Source: Anastrepha obliqua (taxonomy: Eukaryota > Arthropoda > Insecta > Diptera > Tephritidae). Taken from it: a DNA stretch of 64,000 nt. The DNA lies in the NCBI RefSeq assembly GCF_027943255.1, contig NC_072894.1, forward strand, positions 135,461,601-135,525,600, written 5' to 3'. Position numbers and translations under genes: made by a program. Under the pieces are notes generated by a model. The model worked only from the letters and a program-made list of their open reading frames with translations. It was not told the origin of the DNA and did no database searches. Below, in pieces: positions 55,690-64,000 of this stretch; the first letter of the stretch is position 1, and the number at the start of each line of letters is the position of its first letter.

Positions 55690-56580
55690 AAGCAACCAGC
55701 TAACCTAACTCGAAAAGTTTCCGGAATATATTCAAAAATTCAAAATACAAACTTATTCTTCAAAAGTAATATTATGGCCCCATCAACGGCAATACCATGC
55801 CAGCGTTTGGCCTAGCTCTCGAGACATTTCGGGGATTCTATTTTCGGTATAGCTATCAGAGACGTCTTGGATTTTACTATTACTATTTACCCCGTAGTGA
55901 TTTTTGACTCGATTAAGTAGAAAAATATCAAAGGAAGCCATATTAAATGAATTAGATGGCTTTTGGATAGTACTCGTTTCGTTCTTGGTCCAAAATTCAC
56001 GGGTTTTAATTGCACTGTGCGACGGTGCCGTTATAATGGTGCAAAATTCATGAGTTGTTTTCCCACGAATCCTTTTTTTTGGCGAATTGCTTCAAGTAAA
56101 CGTCTCACCCCGTAGTGGAAAAGGATCGAACTGAAAAAAAATTGCAGGAGCTTTTTCATGGCAGAAAAACACGGAGGTTTGCCATTGCCTTTTCTGCCTG
56201 AAAACGACGAAATTTTTTTGGTTTCATTCCTACTGCGCTCCCCACATACTCGCCTGATGTCAGGATTACGCGTCGTATTCATAAACCCACATCTCGTCTC
56301 CAGTAATGACGCGTTTGATAAATGTTGGGTAGGATTCAGTCTAGGAAATGACGTCTTTAGCCATATCAATGTGATCCCTTTTGTGCATCAAATGCAGATC
56401 CTTTGAGACTAGTTTTGCAGTAAAACGACGCAAATCCAAATCATGAACAATGTTACAATATTGTGAATGGATTCATAAACAATGTTTAAGTCCTCTGCCA
56501 GCTCAATGACGGTTAATTTGCGGTTATTGATCAACTTTTCTTTCACTTTATTTATGCTTTCATCAGATTAGATGGATTCA
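55690..56580 (-). mobile_element. mariner-like transposase relic, minus strand
   Basis: Minus strand across frames: FTAKLVSKDLHLMHKRDHID, PTFIKRVITGDEMWVYEYDA (first catalytic Asp in TGDE.W), SILFHYGVRRLLEAIRQKK and SHSAIKTREFWTKNET (after the destroyed HHDNAPSH block). The C-terminal DFFLF.R.K segment is only partly readable. It ends with WHGIAVDGAI and a terminal stretch TTCCGGAAACTTTTCGAG. It is of the Tc1/mariner superfamily but distinct from the elements at 19.7 and 48.8 kb. Numerous stops and frame changes. Confidence 0.75.
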
Positions 56581-56894
56581 CAATCTTTTCTAAACTCTTC
56601 TTGAGAGTATCATTACCGAAAAAGTTATATACAAGGTTTAAGTAAATTATACCTACCAAAAAAGCGAAAAAAGCGAAGCAAGCTTTCAGTGCTCTAGATG
56701 CTGTGGGGAACTCCACGATTATCAGGCGCCGCACAAAAATACAACTATTTTGCTCCCAAAGTGAAGTCTTATGTAGCGTTGCGAAAGCAATCGTGGTCTC
56801 CGCAAAATATTGAGAATTTTCTGGCCCGACACGATCTCAAACACTGACCTGTGGAATCGTTGTAACCACATTCTAATGCGCCTGGAAATTCGGA

Positions 56895-57125
56895 AAAGAA
56901 TATGGGGTATTAAGAAGAGACCAAACCGACATCACACGTAGCGCAATCGACGTGAACCCTGAAGGCAGCTGTCGTAGAAGTAGGCCAGTACTGACCGGGA
57001 AGAGGAATCTGGAAGCTGACATATTGAAAACTAACAAAACCTGGTGCGAAATCAAGAGGTTGACGCATGATAACTAAAGGGAAATGAAGGAACCTTTGCA
57101 CGGCCCTTTGCGCCCTCGCGGAGCC
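56895..57125 (+). mobile_element. LINE RT C-terminal fragment (GRP/LEAD motif)
   Basis: The frame RRDQTDITRSAIDVNPEGSC, RRSRPVLTGKRNLEADI, LKTNKTWCEIKRLTHDN, one stop, then KEPLHGPLRPRGAI corresponds to the end of an RTE-like reverse transcriptase. In the family this reads ..DITR.ALDWNPQG.R.RGRP..TW.R.LEAD....TW...K.LA.DR..W...V..L.P..G. It is probably the same lineage as the YADG/YLGR fragment at 15729-15965. It ends a few bases before the MITE-like element. Confidence 0.75.
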
Positions 57126-57130
57126 ATAGA

Positions 57131-57531
57131 ACACCTAATTCTCTTTTGACACGATTTTTGTACACAAATTTGATTTAACACGAACTAAAAAGAAAACACT
57201 TCTTTTTTTAAACGAATTGTTTTGTTTAACACAATTTTCAATATTTTATGAATTTTTCTTAAATCTAATAGAGCAAATCTGTAGAGTGAAATTTTTCGAC
57301 ATATGTACGAAGCGTTTAAATTAGTCTCAGAAAATGTCTTTGAGACTCGGTAGATTTTACTCTTGCCGTTTAGTAATTTTTTTCTTATAATATATTTAAT
57401 GAATTAAAATGTGTAAGCTCGAAATAAATTCTTCAATGAACTCCAAATATTTTTTTAATATTGTTTTCCAATTATCTTTTTACACGAATTTTTTGTGAAC
57501 GTATCTATCGTGTAAAAAGAGAATTAGGTGT
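57131..57531. mobile_element. MITE-like inverted-repeat element
   Basis: ACACCTAATTCTCTTTT at 57131-57147 is matched by its exact complement ending at 57531, and ACACGA/CGTGT words extend the symmetry imperfectly. The interior is about 365 bp and AT-rich, with no coding capacity. No convincing target-site duplication was found, so the true ends may differ by a few bases. Class unknown. Confidence 0.65.
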
Positions 57532-60500
57532 ACACACAAATATATCTACCAACAAGAAGCGCGTGAAACACGAAAAATATTTTTTACATTTTAAATTTGT
57601 GCAATTTATTTATTTTGTCAATTTTAAACAACTTTTCTCTCCATTCAAATATTTTCGCAAAAATACAAAAAGGGCATAAGGTATGGAAAAATCCAGTAAA
57701 GCGGTGATAATCGTGTTATTTTAATACAATAATCAGAAACACTATTATGTAATTGCAAAAAAATTATCCTCATCACAAAAATGCCATTAACGTCGCATTA
57801 ATGTCACTCGTTTAAATGTATGCGGGTCGTACAACAGATCGTATAAGCAACAACAAATTAATTTAGCACGTCGCTCATATGCTCCAATGCGCATATATTT
57901 TATTATTACAGTTCAGTACAATTTCCAAATAATTATGTGCAAGCGGAAGCGAATGGTGTCAGTTAGGGGGAGAGAGAGAAAACAGCAGTGGAGAGAAGCC
58001 ATATTCATACTCATACGCACCATTACTCATACGCAGCATTGAGGCAGACACGAACAATGAGCTCATACAAAAGAAGCTGGCCAAATAAATATTATATTAA
58101 CAGCGTATATATGTATATGTATAGGTGCATAATTTTTTCACTTGTACAATGATTAATGTGCTCCACTTTTTTGCCCACCTAGACGGCTTCCCCAGCATGT
58201 GCATCTGTGTAAGTGTACGAGTATTTTGATGTCAACTAAAGCAGTTTTTTTATATGTTCGTTTTTATCTCGCTCGCACAATGCACATGTACTTGGTACAC
58301 TATGCCATTTATTATGCGCTAATGGTTTGGAATTTGTTTACTAATGGGAATGTAATAGGTTGTTAAGCAAAAAATTGTCAAAAAGCTATAAGTAGTGAAG
58401 AACGCAAAAATTAAACAGATGCCACAGACAAGTAAAAATAGTGAGTAGGTGAAAGAAAGGTAAGCACTACGTGAATGTGTTCTGCGAGATGCTGGCATTT
58501 TTGCACAAAAAAGTAGTTTTGGCTAGTGTGAAGTTATAAGAAGGCAGTAAGGGGCAGTATAAATAATGTGCGAGGAAAAAATTCCACGCAAAAAGTATTG
58601 TAATTTATAGTTTATTTAAAGCAAAAAACCTCTTAAGGAATCGCCATCGCCTGAAGAGCTGGCATTTTAAAGTAATTGATATTTTATCTCTCCGATAAGA
58701 CAGTATGCCAACCGTCGAATTCTAAGCTTTCTTCGGTAATATACTTTTTCATATTAAACATTGAAGGCAGAAACGTATTTATTGGTTTCAAGAAGCTTTA
58801 AAAAATTCATTTCCACAAAAAAATATTCTTGGAATTCTACTATTTGCCCACGCATTTTGATGTAAAATATGCAAGCCACTTCCTGCTGTCCAAGCATCAA
58901 TCAGCTGAACGCAGGGACACACAAGCATAGACATAAATACTTCCACCTAACATATTCCTACGCACGTAGATAGGTGCTACGTATTCCGTCAGTTGGCTGG
59001 GTCGTAATTTTGATTGCCGTACGGCAAAACGAGCGTCGTGCTAAGGCGAACTCCGAAGGTTAGTTTTTATTCTACTCGCTTAGCAATCTAACCCATTGAG
59101 ACAAGTTAAGTGTTTTGAGTTAAGTGAAGTGCACTTGGTGAAATAGCCACGTAAACCGCGCTTCTTTGGCAATTCAAGAAGCTACTTGCAGGTTAGATGA
59201 AAAGAAAAAGAGCAATGGATATAACAGATGCTGAACGATGGCAAACAAATTTAAAATATTATATACTTATATACAACGAAAGCAACATTTGTAGATTTTC
59301 CTGGAAGGCAGAAATCATATTTTTGAAAAGAAGTAGCCAAAAGATGTTTCCAGAAACAATATTTTATTCAAAAAATAAAGCAAAAAATTTCTTATACAAC
59401 AATAAATGAAAAATGTGATGTTTTAGATTTTCTAAACTAAAGCGTAATCAGATTGGAGGTACCTTTCACAATAGGGGTTTTTTTACAGATCACGTGTGAC
59501 ATCATCAGCATACACCACCGCTTTTACCCTACCTCTATTAAGTTCTATCATGATTTTACTTATCACACATAACCAAAGGAATAGAGATAATACCCCTCCC
59601 TGCAAAGTTCCCCTATTGGCGCTCTTAATTATGTTAATATTTCCTATATAAGCTCACCTGCCGCCATCGTATACTGTTTGTTAAGGCAGCGTAGTAAATT
59701 AAAAACTTTGACGTCGTTTTTCGCGATATTTTGGCTTGGATTATGTCACTCTTGCAGCATATAAGCGATATACGAGTAAAATATGTAAGTATGAGCTTCG
59801 GAACTAACCCAAAAACTAAAGCCAGTGAACATTTAAGCTTGCTCAATACAACGGCTTTAACATTCGTGGAAATATTTTATATTTTCAATTTAATAATTCA
59901 GCCCACAAAAGGAAAACTTTTTTCCATATTTTTCAATTTTTTCGCATCGTCGCATTGACACAATTTCGGCGAAGCTGTCGCCCTTTGCCATGCATACATT
60001 TCGCATTTGAGTGTATGTTTGTATTTATTGGTGAGTTGGTGAGTAGGTGAGTAGATACAGAAGTGAGCAGAACTCACTCAATCCGTATTCACTTACAAGC
60101 CATATATTGTCTGTGATTTATTTGCTGTATGTGTTGGTATGAAGTACAGGCGAGTAGGCTGACTGGCTGAAATATGGGCGAACAAGCGCACAATGGAACC
60201 AGTCTATGAGAAAGCATAGATGTATGTACATTAGGGTGGTGTGATGTTGTGCAGTTTTTTTATTTTGTGATGGTAATCTAATGAAAATGAAAAGCCCTAA
60301 ACTTTAATTTTTCTCATACAGCATTTTTATGTTTTCCCAGCTTAAATAAATTACTACAATTAAACTTCATACATAAATGATTCTAATATTTATGTTTTCA
60401 ACAATAACGAGAACTGAAAGTGAATCGCATAGGCATATAAATATATGTTCTGAAAATTAAAGGGTTAATTTTGCCTTTTTCAAATATTTTTGTCTGTCAG

Positions 60501-61741
60501 TAGCACCTTTTAATATACGAATTGGCAAATAATATATTGTATCCTTATACCTGCGCTAGGAAGGAGCTTTCTGCCCGACTGCCTTAGGCGATTTAAAAAA
60601 ATAAATCATCCACCCTAATTTACATCTTTATCTACAGAAAAAATCTTTTTCTTTTAATTTGGCAATTCCGCGTATTGAGAACATTTTTTTACGTGTTACA
60701 CTGGAGGCTATGTATTTCGAATTTCGGTAAGAAAAAATTATTTCATTCACAGACAATGAATCCCACTACGCGCATAAATGCCATTTACGTATATAAAAGA
60801 ATTGCTATAGATTTAACACAATTATTTACTTAGTTTATTATATGAATATTTAATTTAACGTTGGCTCTCTCAATTTTACTGAAAACAAACAAGTTTCTTT
60901 ACAATTTACATAAATATGCAAAATGGAACAGCTTTAAAGAAAAAATTAGTTTGCAACTGTATAATGTCAACGGCCAACGATTTTATCACAGCCAAAGTGG
61001 CAGCAGCAGACACTGCGACGCCACTGCGACGGGTGCCGCCATCAGTAGGTATGCCAACAAACGGCCAGGTAGATACTTCCCGCTAGTCACAGGCTATGGC
61101 TGCATGCCAGCAATACTTGCGCACGCACATGCATACATAAGTGCTTACATGGAAAGTCGAACGAATAAATGCATTATCCACCAAATATTCACTGATACAA
61201 CATTATTTTTAGTATGATTTTCATTTCATTTTCTGCGCCCAACTTGGCACACTTTTAGGCGTATAATCATGAACTTGTTTGTAATGGCTTTCTCGTTATC
61301 AGATATTTTGCTTAGCTTGTGCGAATAACATTTCGTTTAAATAGTTTTAAAATTTTATTAATATTCCTTAAAGGGTTTTACTGAAAAAAAATTTTTTTTT
61401 GCTTTCAAACAAGGGAAGGAGTTCATTGCATTACTCAGTTAAGACGCTATAAGATGTCTTAAATAGATAGGCTATGCGATGATTTGGGGTCACAAGGTTG
61501 TTATAGCCAAGGGTAGACAAGAGAAGTATTGAATATGACTATAGCAAAATTTCTTACTGGGGCATTACAAGGTGCCTCGACACCAAGATCCCTCTGCAGA
61601 AGTGGTCAAAATGAAGAGAAGAGAAAAGTCACTACGTTCTATGGTGGAGCGGACTAATGCAACCATCGGGGATGCTGCATGTGCCGTGTTGTCATCGTCA
61701 TGATATCAGTAAAGTGAATCTGATCATCAAATAAATTGAGT
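57532..61741. other. AT-rich stretch without a recognised gene
   Basis: No gene recognised in about 4.2 kb. The segment at about 61560-61740 is GC-richer and ends in an AATAAA-containing run just before the purine tract. It could be a transposon 3' end, but no motif was recognised. Confidence 0.4.
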
Positions 61742-62575
61742 CTAAGTTGGAAATAAAAATAAAAAGGCAAAGAATGAGAAAAAGAAAAAAAAGGAAAAGG
61801 TTGAACGGAAAGGAATAAAAAAGAAAACAGAAAAGTAAAAGAATGGTACAAAAAAAGAGAAATAGACAAAGAAAATGAAAAAAGAAGAAAAGATAAATGG
61901 AAAGAAAAAGAAAAACGAAGATAAAGAGAAACTAGAAATAAAAATAAAACTGAAAAGAAAAACAAAGACAAAAAGAAAATGAAAACGAAAACGAAAAAGA
62001 AAAAGAAAAAGAAAAAAGGACCAAAAATATAAAAAACCAATAAACAGAAAAAGACAAAACAAGAATAATAAATAAATAAATGAAAAAAAGGAGAAAGTTA
62101 AGGTAAGAAAAAGGAAAACGAAGTAAAAGAAAATGGAAAAGAAAAATAAAAATAAAAATAAAACTAAAGGAACAAAACGAGAGAAAGAAAAAGTAAGAGA
62201 GAAAACGAAACAGAAAAAAAATAAAAGGAAAAGGAAAATAAAAGGAAAAGTTAAAGGAAAAATAAAATAAAATATAAAAGGTAAAAGAAAAATAAAAATA
62301 AATTTAAAAATTAAAATAAAAAGAAAAACGAAATCGAAAAGAGAAAAGTAAAAGTGAAAAAACAAAAAGGAGAACGAAATATAAAATGAAGAACAAAAAG
62401 AAAAAAAAAAGAGAAAAAGAAAATGAAAATGAAAAAAAGAGAGAAGGGAAAAGAAAAAAAAAAACGGAAAAAGAATTAGACAAAAAAGAAAACTTAAAGA
62501 GAGAGGAAAAATAAAAGAAATAAACAAATAAATAAAAAAAGGAAATAAAAAGTTGAACGAATCCATGTCAATTGA
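61742..62575. repeat. Long polypurine (GAAA-rich) tract
   Basis: About 830 bases are almost pure A and G on the + strand, made of AAAAGAAAAAG, AAAATAAAAATAAAA and GGAAAAGG words with few pyrimidines. The 283- and 128-codon minus-strand frames rich in F, S and L are the complement of this tract and not genes. Confidence 0.95.
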
Positions 62576-64000
62576 TCTAAGTATTATGATCATTCTAAAT
62601 TCTTCTAAAAATTCGTTCTTTTTTAGGTTTGAATATAATAATAAGAAGAAAATTTAAAAAATTAAAAAAAATTATGATTTGAGATTTATTCGATGCTGAA
62701 ATTATGGGATCGATTTTTTTTTAAAGCAATATCTTCAGTTCTTTCAACATTAAAAAAAAACCATTTTTTTATATTAAATATATTTCAAAAGATTGAGAAT
62801 AAATTTTTAAATTTTTTTTTTATAAAATGTTGAAAAAAAAATTGTATCTGTTTGAAAAACATACCTTTACAGATTCTTACATTTTTATTTATTACAATTT
62901 TTACAAATTTTATTTTTTTGTTACAGCTTTATTTCTTATTTTTTTGTTAATAGCCTAGACTATGCTCAGCAATTCTTGACAGTTTCATAATGAAATGCCC
63001 ATCGCTCTTCAAATTAGATTCAAATACGTACAGCGAATCAGTAAAAATACTGATCCAACGAAACGCCAGCACACCTACTCGTATATTGCAGAGTTTTTTA
63101 TTAAAACAAAAATATTTTCAAATACATACCAAGAATCTTAATTAAAATTTTCTCTGCCACAAACTATTTGCCCAGATGCCACAAAATTAATCAAAAAACA
63201 AAAATACACTTTTCAACTAGCGAGTAGAGTAAATTTACGGTTGCAATATTTAATTTGGCAGCTACTTACCCTATGGCCTTTCACCTGTTGCCAACATTGT
63301 AAGAAATGAATCGATTTCATTTGCTGCGGTTTTAATCTTGTCGAAGGTGGTGTAGAGTAATTGGCATTAAATGTCACATTAAACCACAATTGATTACCGG
63401 CAACATGAAGGAAATCCCAGCAAATCACATGTTTTAGAGGAGCAAGGGGGGTATATTCATATATACATACGGACGTATGTGGTTATGAGCCGAAGAAATG
63501 TAAAAAAATTACCGCAAATTGAAACTACCGAGATTTCAAAGCAATTAGTAAAAGCATTGGAGTTTTTTCTGTGGCGTGCAGTTCTTTTTCAATTCATTGA
63601 GTGAAAATGTCATAGATTAGTTACAATTCGACAAGCCCTGTGTTTGACATACTTATTACACGTAAACAAGCACATTTGCACACATACTTACAATTTCATT
63701 ATGCAATGGCAGTAACCTTCATTTCCTGTCATATGTTGCATAGAAAATGTGGTGCAGGTCAGCTAGGCAACAAATACTCCTCAAAGTCCATATCAACATC
63801 AGACCTTCAAAAACAGCATAGCAGTGGCTTACAAACGCGCACACATGCACACAAGCATACAAATGAGGTAACTCATTCACACAGCTACTTAAATGTACTT
63901 ATGCATGCACATAACAGAAATTCTTACAAAGCTTTTGTGAAAAGCAAAATGTTGGTCAGACATGTCAGCCATAATGCCCTTTAGTAAATGTGGGCATGTA
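62576..64000. other. AT-rich stretch without a recognised gene
   Basis: Nothing recognised; several poly-A and poly-T runs at 62640-62945. Confidence 0.4.

Noticed and set aside
61654..62593. Minus-strand frames of 283 and 128 codons rich in F, S and L, resembling a membrane protein
   Set aside because: Complement of a purine tract; the composition forces Phe, Ser and Leu codons.

Overview
The window reads as transposon-dense, AT-rich intergenic or intronic DNA from a dipteran, most likely a tephritid-like fruit fly. The basis is the repeat content: several mariner lineages, Jockey, R1 and RTE non-LTR elements, a tRNA-derived SINE and a foldback element. The species call is inference. No host protein-coding exon, rRNA or functional tRNA gene could be recognised. 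The one intact gene is a mariner transposase; almost everything else recognisable is broken mobile DNA.

Layout. 0-8 kb: a LINE fragment that has lost its RNase H core (2-1090), a small RTE fragment (4055-4245), two mariner relics (5120-5450 and 7085-7205) and a degenerate AT-rich repeat field (7206-7990). 9.9-18.4 kb: a Jockey ORF2 C-terminus (9900-10700), two LINE tails, and a cluster of tRNA-derived SINE copies, one with a clean 13-bp target duplication (18037-18360). 19.7-21 kb: a complete mariner element with terminal repeats, a TA duplication and an uninterrupted 350-residue D,D34D transposase. 22.5-25.3 kb: two RNase H/LINE tails in opposite orientation. 27-30.1 kb: a 3.08-kb foldback element with inverted arms of about 1.35 kb, nested internal palindromes and a 9-bp target duplication. 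31-36 kb: LINE tails, an R1-clade fragment and an RTE tail carrying a (CT)n tract. 36.0-36.9 kb: a 950-bp TA-flanked element with a PHD-finger-like exon remnant.

39.8-54.5 kb is dominated by RTE-clade LINEs. One 5'-complete copy on the + strand (40060-43203) lies between direct repeats of about 280 bp. A second copy on the - strand (51293-54325) has a better preserved reverse transcriptase. Smaller RTE end fragments lie at 45.1, 47.4 and 54.4 kb. A 7-bp satellite (48.4-48.7 kb) adjoins a mariner relic. 55.7-57.5 kb holds a mariner-like relic, a LINE C-terminus and a MITE-like inverted-repeat element. 61.7-62.6 kb is an approximately 830-bp purine tract. The rest is AT-rich sequence in which nothing was recognised.

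How the elements relate. The SINE 3' end shares two blocks in the same order with the RTE 3' terminus, which suggests that RTE-type machinery mobilised the SINE. The most unusual structures are the foldback element, the 950-bp element whose terminal motif recurs six times, and the long direct repeats around the RTE insertion.
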